Below are positions 7,897-14,135 of a DNA stretch of 19,059 nt, in pieces. Each line of letters begins with the position of its first letter. Positions within the stretch are counted from its first letter, which is position 1. Source of the stretch: an uncultured bacterium (lineage in GTDB: Bacteria > Cyanobacteriota > Vampirovibrionia > Gastranaerophilales > Gastranaerophilaceae); the NCBI GenBank assembly GCA_902464375.1, contig CABQIM010000031.1:1-19059 (forward strand). The letters are read 5' to 3'. A program made the position numbers and the translations under genes. The notes beneath the pieces are model-generated. The model had not been told where the DNA came from and searched no databases. It worked only from the letters and a program-made list of their open reading frames with translations.

Positions 7897-8508
7897 TTAG
7901 AATAAGTATTTAACAAATCTATTAAATATACCTTCGTTTTGGTTTCTAGAAATTGCGCCTCTACCTGATAGAGCGAATTGCAGATTAGAAACATTGTAAG
8001 AATAGATTTCTCCATTTACATTAAGCCATCTTGGGTCAACAACCCCTGTTATAATAAAATCCATTCTTTCGTTACCGTTAACAAGAGTTTTCTTTCCTTG
8101 CACCCCGAGGTTTCCGTTAGGAAGTTGTTGAACGACTTGAACCGCGATTTTGTCACCAAATGACATAGAACGACCGCCAGCTGCTGAATTTGAAACTTCG
8201 TTAGAGCCGCCGTAACCGTTAGAGTCTTTTAGAGAGAATCCAAACCACTTATTTAAAAATGATGTGAATGTATCAACAGTGTTTGAAGACTTCTCGGAAG
8301 AATAAGTCAAGTTATCACTAACCGTAATATTTTCACTCATAATTATTGATAACAAATCACCGATTTGATGTGCTTGAACCCCACCAAACAAAGAGCGAGG
8401 AACACCGGCATAATTCTGTGTCGCACCAAGAGTGAACAAAGATTCTGCCTGCACACCCATAGTTGCAGTTGTTAATATTAATGCGATTGTTAGTATAACT
8501 CTTTTCAT
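7897..8508 (-). CDS. flgH: Flagellar L-ring protein, non-lipoprotein form
   Basis: FlgH forms the outer-membrane L-ring bushing around the rod. Recognisable family blocks are SLFGGVQAHQIGDLLSIIMSENI (38-60), the Ser/Gly-rich middle, KIAVQVVQQLPNGNLGVQGKKTLVNG (122-147), FIITGVVDPRWLN (152-164) and the C-terminal GIFNRFVKYLF. The N-terminus is a Sec signal peptide ending VQA-E (cleavage after residue 21). Canonical FlgH is a lipoprotein with a lipobox cysteine, but this one has no cysteine anywhere, so it cannot be lipidated at the usual place. At 203 aa it is also shorter than the enterobacterial protein (about 232), mainly between the signal and the first block. GAGGAAA precedes the start at 8508. 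Repeat element A1 lies immediately upstream. Confidence 0.93.
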   Translation of the reverse strand: MKRVILTIALILTTATMGVQAESLFTLGATQNYAGVPRSLFGGVQAHQIGDLLSIIMSENITVSDNLTYSSEKSSNTVDTFTSFLNKWFGFSLKDSNGYGGSNEVSNSAAGGRSMSFGDKIAVQVVQQLPNGNLGVQGKKTLVNGNERMDFIITGVVDPRWLNVNGEIYSYNVSNLQFALSGRGAISRNQNEGIFNRFVKYLF

Positions 8509-8531
8509 TTATTTTTCCTCAAGTCTAATTA

Positions 8532-8652
8532 AAGTTGAAAGGTTAAACAGTGGAACTGTTGAATAGTTTATTTTGTTCGCTTACGCTCACAATTTATTTT
8601 TTATGACCGAAGGGAATTTAAAGAACTTTTTCGCCATTCAACCCTTCAACTT
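8532..8652. repeat. Family A inverted-repeat element, copy A1
   Basis: A 121-bp element between the 90-aa gene and flgH. The left arm reads as degenerate 8-bp units AGTTGAAA, GGTTAAAC, AGTGGAAC, TGTTGAAT. The right arm, read on the other strand, is AGTTGAAG, GGTTGAAT, GGCGAAAA, AGTTC. Outer ends pair 12 of 13 (8532-8544 with 8640-8652). The core (about 8575-8620) holds GTTCGCTTACGCTCACAA and GACCGAAGGGAATT. The same core occurs in A3 in the same direction and in A2 inverted. Confidence 0.85.
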
Positions 8653-8694
8653 ACTAACTGTTATTTTCAATCCCCAGTCTTTACTTACCAATAT

Positions 8695-8967
8695 CTAGCA
8701 CAAATATTCTGCTATCACACTTCTACCATAAAGCAATCCATACTTTATGTCATCATCCGAAATATTGAATTCTCCAACAGTTTTTGCACATTCTCTTACT
8801 TCATTTACATCAATTCTATCAAGAAGAGTCTGCGCAGCAGCTGTTTCGGTACCTCTAGATACTTCAACCACACCGCCATCGTCTTTTTTAGGCAAACTTT
8901 GGTTTGACTTAAACGCACTTAATGCGCTGAATTGTTGTACTGTATTTTGTTCTATTCTTGGTAACAT
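8695..8967 (-). CDS. Small flagellar-operon protein, possibly FlgM-like anti-sigma factor
   Basis: A 90-aa cytoplasmic protein with a good ribosome-binding site (AAGGA before the 8967 start), lying between flgJ and flgH-flgN. I do not recognise it with certainty. Its first 50 residues look disordered (polar, with PKKDDGG) and the rest is helical: residues 44-63 (AAQTLLDRIDVNEVRECAKT) and 65-79 (GEFNISDDDIKYGLL). The second block resembles the C-terminal helix of FlgM (pattern G-x-Y/F-x-I-D-x-x-x-I-A-x-x-L-L), and many flagellar operons place flgM between flgJ and flgN. Unlike typical FlgM it continues with YGRSVIAEYLC and ends in cysteine. If it is FlgM it would bind and hold sigma-28 until hook completion. 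Otherwise it is an uncharacterised flagellar accessory protein. Repeat elements flank it on both sides. Confidence 0.6.
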   Translation of the reverse strand: MLPRIEQNTVQQFSALSAFKSNQSLPKKDDGGVVEVSRGTETAAAQTLLDRIDVNEVRECAKTVGEFNISDDDIKYGLLYGRSVIAEYLC

Positions 8968-9003
8968 TTTTAGTCCTTTTTGTTTTTAAGTTTGTTTTTA
9001 ATT

Positions 9004-9130
9004 TAGTTGAAGAGTTGAATGGTGGAAAGGCTGAAAGGTTCGTTTAATTTCCTTCGGTCATATATAAAATTGTGAGCGTTAGCGAACTTAATGAACTATT
9101 CAACTGTTTCGCTTTTCAACCTTTCAACTT
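9004..9130. repeat. Family A inverted-repeat element, copy A2 (core inverted)
   Basis: A 127-bp element ending 2 nt before the flgJ stop codon. Left arm 8-bp units are AGTTGAAG, AGTTGAAT, GGTGGAAA, GGCTGAAA. The right arm read in reverse is AGTTGAAA, GGTTGAAA, AGCGAAAC, AGTTGAAT. The core (AATTTCCTTCGGTCATATA, then TTGTGAGCGTTAGCGAAC) is the reverse complement of the A1 core with few changes, so this copy lies in the opposite orientation. Confidence 0.85.
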
Positions 9131-9132
9131 AT

Positions 9133-9483
9133 TTACCCAACAAACTTCTCCATCTGTCTATAAATCTGATCTGCGAAACCAAAGCTTGTTCTTGGATTAT
9201 TCGCAATATCACGTCCCATTTGTTGATAAACTATTGACTTAAAAGTATCAACGTATTGTCCTTCTTTTCCGAACAAGCTGTTTTCGTGGTCTACAGTCTT
9301 GTCCATTTCTGAAAGCATTTTGGTCACAAAGATTGATTCAAATTCTGTTGCAACCTTTTTTAATTGCTCTTTAGAATCGCCGGATTCTTTAATTCTGTTA
9401 TATAAAACCTGATCAGCGTTAACTGTCTGAGCATTTTTTAATCCGCTATGTATTAAATCTATTGTAGGTGTTGAAAAGTCCAT
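9133..9483 (-). CDS. flgJ: Flagellar rod-binding protein (FlgJ N-terminal domain only)
   Basis: A 116-aa protein matching the rod-binding domain found at the N-terminus of enterobacterial FlgJ, which caps and helps assemble the rod in the periplasm. The family core is EQLKKVATEFESIFVTKMLSEMDKTVD (39-65) followed by LFGKEGQYVDTFKSIVYQQMGRDIA and a terminal helix QIYRQMEKFVG. The muramidase half of FlgJ is absent. A separate lytic transglycosylase is encoded as the first gene of the same operon and probably supplies that function. No Sec signal is present, consistent with export through the flagellar apparatus. AAGGAT precedes the start at 9483. It is flanked by repeat element A2 downstream and element C upstream. 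Confidence 0.9.
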   Translation of the reverse strand: MDFSTPTIDLIHSGLKNAQTVNADQVLYNRIKESGDSKEQLKKVATEFESIFVTKMLSEMDKTVDHENSLFGKEGQYVDTFKSIVYQQMGRDIANNPRTSFGFADQIYRQMEKFVG

Positions 9484-9517
9484 TTTTTTATCCTTATTTT
9501 TTTGCGAAAATTAAATT

Positions 9518-9613
9518 TTTAGTAGTTTAGAAGAAATTTTAGTTATTATTTTTTGTTGAACTAGTTTACCTATTGAAAATTTATAACTTCTTCTCAACTT
9601 CTAAACTACTAAA
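9518..9613. repeat. Divergent inverted-repeat element C
   Basis: A 96-bp element between flgI and flgJ with perfect 16-bp outer arms (9518-9533 with 9598-9613, containing AGTAGTTTAGAAG) and a second inner pair AGTTAT/ATAACT (9541-9546, 9583-9588). On the reverse strand its core contains AAAAAATAATAACTAAAAT, very like AAAAAATAACTAAAAT in element B1, so it appears to be a distant member of family B with different arms. Confidence 0.75.
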
Positions 9614-9627
9614 CTTCTCCCCTTTAC

Positions 9628-10728
9628 CTAAATTATTACCAACTCCGCTTGCAAACTTCCGGATTTTTTCAGTGCTTGCAAGATTGATATCAAGTCTACC
9701 GGTGCTACTCCGATTGAGTTTAATGCTCTTACTAAATCATTAAGATTGCTATTAGCAGGCATTGTTACTAAACTACCCGGAGCTTTGTTAATTTGTATAT
9801 CCGAATTCTCAAACCCAACGGTCGCACCGTTTGAAAAACCGTTTGGCTGAGAAACTTCATTTGTTGTAGAAACTGTTACCGTAATATTTCCATGCGCCAC
9901 TGCTGCTGGTAAAAGTTTTACATCTGCACCAATAACCACAGTACCGGTTCTTTCATTAACCACAACTTTAGCCGGTTCCATTGTTGGAGAAACTTCCAAA
10001 TTTTCAATTATTGATAAAAATGCAACTCTATCATTCATAAATCTTGCAGGAATTTCTACTTTAACAGAACTACCGTCAATTGCTTTTGCCGGTGCTACTT
10101 GAGAAACAGTTTTTGCAATTCTTGAAACAAGTGTATAATCAGAACGGTCGATAGATAGTGTTATAGAGTTTTCATCTCCGATTTCTGTATAGATATCACG
10201 TTCAATTATTGCACCCCCAGGGATTCTACCTGTTGTAGTGATTGCAGTTCTTGCAGATGAACCGCCTGCAATTTTGTTAATACCACCAACTGAAAGTGGA
10301 CCTTGCGCAACTGCTACAGCTTCACCGTTAGGAGCTTTTAGAATTGTTTGAACAAGTACACCGCCTTCTAAACTTTTACAGTCAGCCATCGCAGAAACTG
10401 TTACGTCGATTTTGTCACCATTCTTAGAAAATGGAGGTACTGTAGCGGTTACGATTACAGCTGCTGAAGCACCTTTTTGAATGTAGTTTTCTTGCTCGAT
10501 TACTGTGCCTAAATTTCTAAGCAACATTTTGTTAGTAATCTGAGTTGAACGAGAGTTGTCACCAGTCCCCGGAAGACCAACAACTACACCATAACCAACA
10601 AGTTGGTTTTCTCTCACACCCTTAATATGAGTCAAGTCCATTATACGAACCTTGGCATTAATAGCTTGCGCAGGCATTACACTTGCCAACATGAATATTG
10701 CTAATATTGTTGCTAAAAATTTTTTCAT
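9628..10728 (-). CDS. flgI: Flagellar P-ring protein
   Basis: FlgI (366 aa, the usual family length) assembles into the P-ring in the peptidoglycan layer around the rod, with help from FlgA encoded just upstream. Residues 1-22 are a Sec signal peptide (MKKFLATILAIFMLASVMPAQA). The mature protein starts with KVRIMDLTHIKGVRENQLVGYGVVVGLPGTGD, a strongly conserved FlgI block. Others are NMLLRNLGTVIEQ-like (KMLLRNLG), GDKIDVTVSAMADCKSLEGGVLVQT, AVAQGPLSVGG and the C-terminal LNDLVRALNSIGVAPVDLISILQALKKSGSLQAELVII. Only one cysteine is present in the mature protein (MADCKSL). AAGGG lies 8 nt before the 10728 start, and repeat element B1 begins 16 bp further upstream. Confidence 0.97.
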   Translation of the reverse strand: MKKFLATILAIFMLASVMPAQAINAKVRIMDLTHIKGVRENQLVGYGVVVGLPGTGDNSRSTQITNKMLLRNLGTVIEQENYIQKGASAAVIVTATVPPFSKNGDKIDVTVSAMADCKSLEGGVLVQTILKAPNGEAVAVAQGPLSVGGINKIAGGSSARTAITTTGRIPGGAIIERDIYTEIGDENSITLSIDRSDYTLVSRIAKTVSQVAPAKAIDGSSVKVEIPARFMNDRVAFLSIIENLEVSPTMEPAKVVVNERTGTVVIGADVKLLPAAVAHGNITVTVSTTNEVSQPNGFSNGATVGFENSDIQINKAPGSLVTMPANSNLNDLVRALNSIGVAPVDLISILQALKKSGSLQAELVII

Positions 10729-10744
10729 AATACTTACCCTTTTT

Positions 10745-10878
10745 GAGTTGAAAGTTGAAAATTGAAAGTGGAAAATTGTTTTAAAAATTTTCTTTTGTTT
10801 TAAGTGTTCAACATTGAACGCATTTTATTTAAAAAATAACTAAAATAACTTTCAACTTTCCACTTTCAATTTTCAACT
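10745..10878. repeat. Family B inverted-repeat element, copy B1
   Basis: A 134-bp element between flgA and flgI. The arms are tandem 7-bp units: GTTGAAA, GTTGAAA, ATTGAAA, GTGGAAA on the left and the mirror set on the right. A perfect 21-bp inverted pair joins 10754-10774 to 10857-10877, separated by 82 nt. The core contains the dyad GTTCAACATTGAAC (10806-10819) and AAAAAATAACTAAAATAAC. The sequence matches element B2 in reverse orientation almost throughout. Confidence 0.88.
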
Positions 10879-10903
10879 CTTCTATAAACCTCGAGTCCCA
10901 GTG

Positions 10904-11608
10904 CTAAATTGCAACCAGCACTCTGTTTTCCCCAATTACCTTACCGTTGTAAACTTTTTTGTAATTTTTGTTTTCAACGTTTATGTAATCACCTGTCATA
11001 CCGTCTGCCATTGCAGTACCGTCTATTGTAACCATTACATCCCCATTCGATACAAAGAAGATTCTTACTTCACCATTTCTTTGTACGTCAGGACGCATTT
11101 TTACAAATCTTTTATCAATGACTTCACCTTTTTGAAAAGCTTTCTTGGTTGTCATTTCTTTTGCCAACATTTTTGAATCAAGAACGTAATCCATTTTCAT
11201 AGAAACATCCATTCTCTTAACCGTTGTGCATTCATTTGTTACAGCTTGTTCCCTGTTTATAAAATCACTTGCAACAAGCACGTCTTTGTAAACAATTGTT
11301 TGAACCGGAAGATTCAAAGTTTTCACAAACGCATTATTTACATATACATCCACTCTTTTAATATCACGAGGTAGAATTTTATCTCCACCGGAAACAACTT
11401 TATATGAAACTTTTCCATCCGGTAATTGTAATTGTGCAAAAGGTGTTGCAGAAACCTTAACTTCAACCTCACCATTTGTCATTTTGTTATAATTTGTTTC
11501 CAAAATCTTAGCAACAGAAGTTTTAACATCACTAGAAGAAACCATTTGAGCGTTTACACCCAAATTGCTTATTATTAATATTAATGCTGTTGCTACTATT
11601 TTATTCAT
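10904..11608 (-). CDS. flgA: P-ring assembly chaperone
   Basis: FlgA (234 aa) is the periplasmic chaperone for FlgI. Residues 1-20 are a Sec signal peptide (MNKIVATALILIISNLGVNA-Q). The middle has a SAF-type domain with KDVLVASDFINREQAVTNECTTVKR (about 107-131), and then KMLAKEMTTKKAFQKGEVIDKRFVKMRPDVQRNGEVRIFFVSNGDVMVTIDGTAMADGMTGDYINVENKNYKKVYNGKV in outline: the family's closing G-x-x-G-D-x-I-x-V-x-N repeats. I identify it from this C-terminal pattern plus its position between flgG and flgI. AAAGG precedes the start with an 11-nt spacer. The leader contains a half-copy of the family B repeat. Confidence 0.93.
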   Translation of the reverse strand: MNKIVATALILIISNLGVNAQMVSSSDVKTSVAKILETNYNKMTNGEVEVKVSATPFAQLQLPDGKVSYKVVSGGDKILPRDIKRVDVYVNNAFVKTLNLPVQTIVYKDVLVASDFINREQAVTNECTTVKRMDVSMKMDYVLDSKMLAKEMTTKKAFQKGEVIDKRFVKMRPDVQRNGEVRIFFVSNGDVMVTIDGTAMADGMTGDYINVENKNYKKVYNGKVIGENRVLVAI

Positions 11609-11628
11609 TAATTATACTTACCTTTTTG

Positions 11629-11645
11629 AGTTGAAAGTTGAAAAT
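11629..11645. repeat. Truncated half-copy of family B element (B3)
   Basis: The 36-bp flgG-flgA spacer contains GAGTTGAAAGTTGAAAATT, identical to the outer left end of B1. The flanking TACTTACC(C)TTTTT is the same in both flgA and flgI leaders. The right arm and core are missing, and the flgG stop codon abuts the cut. It is either a solo arm left by deletion or a duplicated leader. Confidence 0.7.
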
Positions 11646-12430
11646 TATCCCATCTGATTAGTCAACTGTAAAATATTACTTGAAGAGTTGATAATCTTAG
11701 AGTTTGATTCAAATGCCCTTTCTGCTTTAATTAGTCCTACAAGTTCATCTACGATTTGAACGTTTGAACCTTCCAACATACATTGTTGAATCAAACCTAA
11801 ACCGTTCTGCCCCGGAGTATCTTGAACCGGATTTCCGGAAGCTTGCGTTTCCTTGTACAAGTTGTGTCCGATTGATAACAAACCTGATGGGTTTTGGAAT
11901 TTTACCAATTGCAAAGAACCAACAATTGATTGTTGTGTTTGCCCAGGAAGTGTTACTGAAATATTACCATCTTGTGTGATTGTAATTTCAGTCGCATCAC
12001 GTGGAATTGATACGGATGGTTGAATTAACAAACCATCATTTGTACACAATTGACCTAAAGAATCCACTTGCAAGCAACCATCACGAGTATAAGCTAAAGA
12101 ACCATCTTCTTTCATAACTTGCAAGAAGCCTTCGCCTTCTATTTCAATATCAAGTTGGCGACCGGTAGAGATTGCAACACCTTGAGTAAAAACACGAGTT
12201 GTAGCAGCTGTTTTAACACCAAGCCCGATTTCAATACCAACCGGCTGATAAGTACCTTGGTTCATCAAAGCACCAGGGGTTCTTGTTGCTTGTGAAAGCA
12301 AATCTTGAAACTCAATTCTTGATTGTTTAAAAGCAGTTGTGTTGACGTTCGCTACGTTGTTTGCGATAACGTCTAGGTAATTCTGTTGTGCTATCATACC
12401 TGTTGCTGCTGTTGTTAGTGCTCTTAACAT
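11645..12430 (-). CDS. flgG: Flagellar distal rod protein
   Basis: FlgG (261 aa, standard length) builds the distal rod crossing the periplasm and outer membrane. The N-terminus MLRALTTAATGMIAQQNYLDV followed by IANNVANVNTTAFKQSRIEFQDLL is the classic rod/hook D0 motif. The FlgG-specific loop with GVKTAATTRVFTQGV, the block GEGFLQVMKEDGSLAYTRDG and the C-terminal LEGSNVQIVDELVGLIKAERAFESNSKII also match closely. Three cysteines (DGCLQV, QLCTND, QQCMLEG) are more than usual in axial proteins. AGAGGAT lies 10 nt before the start at 12430. The protein is exported by the flagellar type III apparatus, so no Sec signal is present. Repeat element A3 separates it from flgF. Confidence 0.97.
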   Translation of the reverse strand: MLRALTTAATGMIAQQNYLDVIANNVANVNTTAFKQSRIEFQDLLSQATRTPGALMNQGTYQPVGIEIGLGVKTAATTRVFTQGVAISTGRQLDIEIEGEGFLQVMKEDGSLAYTRDGCLQVDSLGQLCTNDGLLIQPSVSIPRDATEITITQDGNISVTLPGQTQQSIVGSLQLVKFQNPSGLLSIGHNLYKETQASGNPVQDTPGQNGLGLIQQCMLEGSNVQIVDELVGLIKAERAFESNSKIINSSSNILQLTNQMG

Positions 12431-12466
12431 TTTTGTTTATCCTCTTTAAGTCTGGTTTTGTTTTTT

Positions 12467-12588
12467 AGTTGAAGAGTTGAATGGTGTAATGGTTGAAAAG
12501 TTCATTATGTTCACTTACGCTCACTATTTATATAACCGAAGGGAATTAAATCAACTATTCAACCCTTCCACTTTTCAACATTTCAACT
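12467..12588. repeat. Family A inverted-repeat element, copy A3
   Basis: A 122-bp element between flgF and flgG. Left arm 8-bp units are AGTTGAAG, AGTTGAAT, GGTGTAAT, GGTTGAAA. The right arm read in reverse is AGTTGAAA, TGTTGAAA, AGTGGAAG, GGTTGAAT. The core has GTTCACTTACGCTCAC and ACCGAAGGGAATTAAA in the same orientation as A1. It ends 7 bp from the flgF stop codon. Confidence 0.85.
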
Positions 12589-12595
12589 CCTAACT

Positions 12596-13429
12596 CTACG
12601 ATGTCCTTATGCGCCCAAGCGAAACTGCCGTTGTCAGCATATCACTATTGGTGCTTACTAATTTTGTCAAACTTTCGTAATTTCTTGATGTATTAATTGT
12701 GTTAATCATTTCTCTAATTACATTAGAATTAGAAAGTTCTAGCATTCCCTGCTGTACAGAGAATTTTTCTGAACGAAGTTCCGGATTATTAACGGTATCT
12801 CTCGGAATAAACTTCGCATCACCAACTTCAAACAAATCATCTTTGTCAGAAAAATCCCAAACACCGATTGTTTGAAGCGGAATTTTTTGGTTATAAGAAT
12901 TGATTTCAATATTACCGTTTTCTGCGATAACGATATCTTTTCTATCTCTAAAAACTGTTTCATCTTCCATATCCTCAGGAAGCATTCTTATTCTTCTATT
13001 GTTAACGTCAAGAACGTATTCACCTTGCTTAGTTTTTAACCAATAACCTCTATCAACAACAAAAGAACCGTTTCTTGTATAAGCGACATTTCCATCTTGG
13101 TCTTGAACTTTGAAGAAACCGTCACCTTCAATTGCAACGTCATAAGGATTAGATGTCTTAGTTAAAGCACCTTGAGAAAAATCGTGGGTATATTGCATAC
13201 TTGCACTACCGACACTTAAACTTCCAAGATAATTATTTTCATTTGTGTTTCTGATAATAGAACCACCCTCTTGAGAGTATACAGCAGATTGCATAACGTC
13301 TTTGAATCTCAATGAACCCTTTTTATATCCGACAGTATTTACGTTCGCAAGGTTGTTTGCGGTATTATCATTCATATCCATAAGAGCAAGCATACCATTG
13401 GCAGCTGATTCAAAACTTCTCACTAACAT
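12596..13429 (-). CDS. flgF: Flagellar proximal rod protein FlgF (FlgF/FlgG family)
   Basis: A 277-aa rod protein of the FlgF/FlgG family. The N-terminal motif is MLVRSFESAANGMLALMDMND followed by NTANNLANVNTVGYKK. The family block EGDGFFKVQDQDGNVAYTRNGSF and the C-terminal QQGMLELSNSNVIREMINTINTSRNYES follow. I call it FlgF rather than a second FlgG because of its position before flgG and its shorter, different middle. It contains no cysteine. Its ATG (13427-13429) overlaps the stop of the transglycosylase gene by one base (TAATG). AAGGAGG about 9 nt upstream is the strongest ribosome-binding site in the operon, so the two genes are translationally coupled. A somewhat longer middle (about 140-190, Asp/Arg-rich) distinguishes it from enterobacterial FlgF. 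Confidence 0.92.
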   Translation of the reverse strand: MLVRSFESAANGMLALMDMNDNTANNLANVNTVGYKKGSLRFKDVMQSAVYSQEGGSIIRNTNENNYLGSLSVGSASMQYTHDFSQGALTKTSNPYDVAIEGDGFFKVQDQDGNVAYTRNGSFVVDRGYWLKTKQGEYVLDVNNRRIRMLPEDMEDETVFRDRKDIVIAENGNIEINSYNQKIPLQTIGVWDFSDKDDLFEVGDAKFIPRDTVNNPELRSEKFSVQQGMLELSNSNVIREMINTINTSRNYESLTKLVSTNSDMLTTAVSLGRIRTS

Positions 13430-13980
13430 TAGTTGCTTCCTCCTTTCATCTTGTCGTAATTGCTTAGTACACTTTTAACATAATTCTGCGTTTCCATATA
13501 AGGTGGAATTCCACCATATTTCTTCACTGCATTTGGACCGGCATTGTAAGCAGCCAGAGCTAAAGATTTATTGTTGTCAAATCTGTCCATTAAACCTTTT
13601 AGATACTTTGTTCCGCCCATAATGTTTTGTTCCGCATCATATGCGTTTTTAACACCAAGTCCTTGTGCTGTACTTGGCATAAGCTGCATTAACCCCATAG
13701 CACCGCAGCTTGAAGTCGCATTAGGGTTAAATCCTGATTCTTGTTTAATTACAGCTTTTACAAAATCAGAATCCAAGCCATTCTTTTCTGCGTAGGTTTC
13801 AATCAAGTTTTCGATTTCATTTCTGGATGAAGAAGTAGGATTTGTTCTATTAGCGATTGATGTATCAAGGATTTTTTGGAAATCTTCGTCAGGCTTAACC
13901 CCGTATGACATTAGAGATTGAAACTGATTTTCAATCGTACCAATACGCTGCAAAGTTAAGTCTAATCCCGTAAGATTCAT
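13429..13980 (-). CDS. SLT-family lytic transglycosylase of the flagellar operon
   Basis: A 183-aa peptidoglycan lytic transglycosylase (GH23/SLT fold) that cuts glycan strands so the rod can cross the cell wall. Catalytic motifs are visible: VIKQESGFNP with the catalytic Glu at 81, SSCGAMGLMQLMPSTAQ (90-106) and AAYNAGPNAV (143-152) followed by YGGIPPYMETQNYV. Residues 1-55 are a polar leader with no Sec signal peptide or membrane segment. Export through the flagellar apparatus, as for FlgJ, is therefore likely. Together with the separate rod-binding FlgJ at 9133-9483 it supplies the two halves of a bipartite FlgJ. GAGGAAGG precedes the start. It is the first gene of the operon. Confidence 0.93.
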   Translation of the reverse strand: MNLTGLDLTLQRIGTIENQFQSLMSYGVKPDEDFQKILDTSIANRTNPTSSSRNEIENLIETYAEKNGLDSDFVKAVIKQESGFNPNATSSCGAMGLMQLMPSTAQGLGVKNAYDAEQNIMGGTKYLKGLMDRFDNNKSLALAAYNAGPNAVKKYGGIPPYMETQNYVKSVLSNYDKMKGGSN

Positions 13981-14061
13981 CTTACGCCTTCCTCTTCTTA
14001 ATTACCTACCAATTTTGTAAGGGATATATTTTCCCCTACCCCAAGTCTACACTAGTAGTTT

Positions 14062-14092
14062 ATTATATCTGGACTCCGTTAACATCAATCAA
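14062..14092 (-). promoter_or_regulatory. Candidate promoter of the flagellar operon
   Basis: On the minus strand a perfect TATAAT (14067-14062) lies about 80 bp before the first gene. Upstream are TTGATT (14092-14087, 19-nt spacer) and TTGATG (14088-14083, 15-nt spacer), neither at the ideal distance. I found no sigma-28-type box (TAAA..GCCGATAA), so vegetative sigma use is the simpler reading. Confidence 0.5.
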
Positions 14093-14111
14093 AGGGTTAT
14101 AATTTTAGAGC

Positions 14112-14135
14112 GATATAGACCATTTGGTCTATGTC
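14112..14135. promoter_or_regulatory. Operator-like palindrome upstream of the flagellar operon
   Basis: ATAGACCATTTGGTCTAT (14115-14132) is a perfect dyad, extended to 14112-14135 with one G-T pair. It lies about 20 bp upstream of the candidate -35 region. No T tract follows on the minus strand, so it does not look like a terminator of the TPR gene. Its shape (TAGACCA-N2-TGGTCTA) resembles operators of some TetR-family regulators such as the LmrA/YxaF type. That is a resemblance only. Confidence 0.5.

Noticed and set aside
8532..9130. Repeat arms considered as phase-variation tracts
   Set aside because: They lie outside coding frames and in varied rather than pure tandem units. A change of unit number would not shift any reading frame.
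10745..10878. Regular GTTGAAA repeats considered as a CRISPR array
   Set aside because: The units are 7-8 bp and directly tandem with no spacers, arranged as inverted arms, and no cas gene is present.
10901..11176. Open frame on the + strand opposite flgA, and similar antisense frames opposite other genes
   Set aside because: They overlap well-supported flagellar and enzyme genes, have no ribosome-binding site and show Cys/His/Phe-rich composition typical of antisense shadows.
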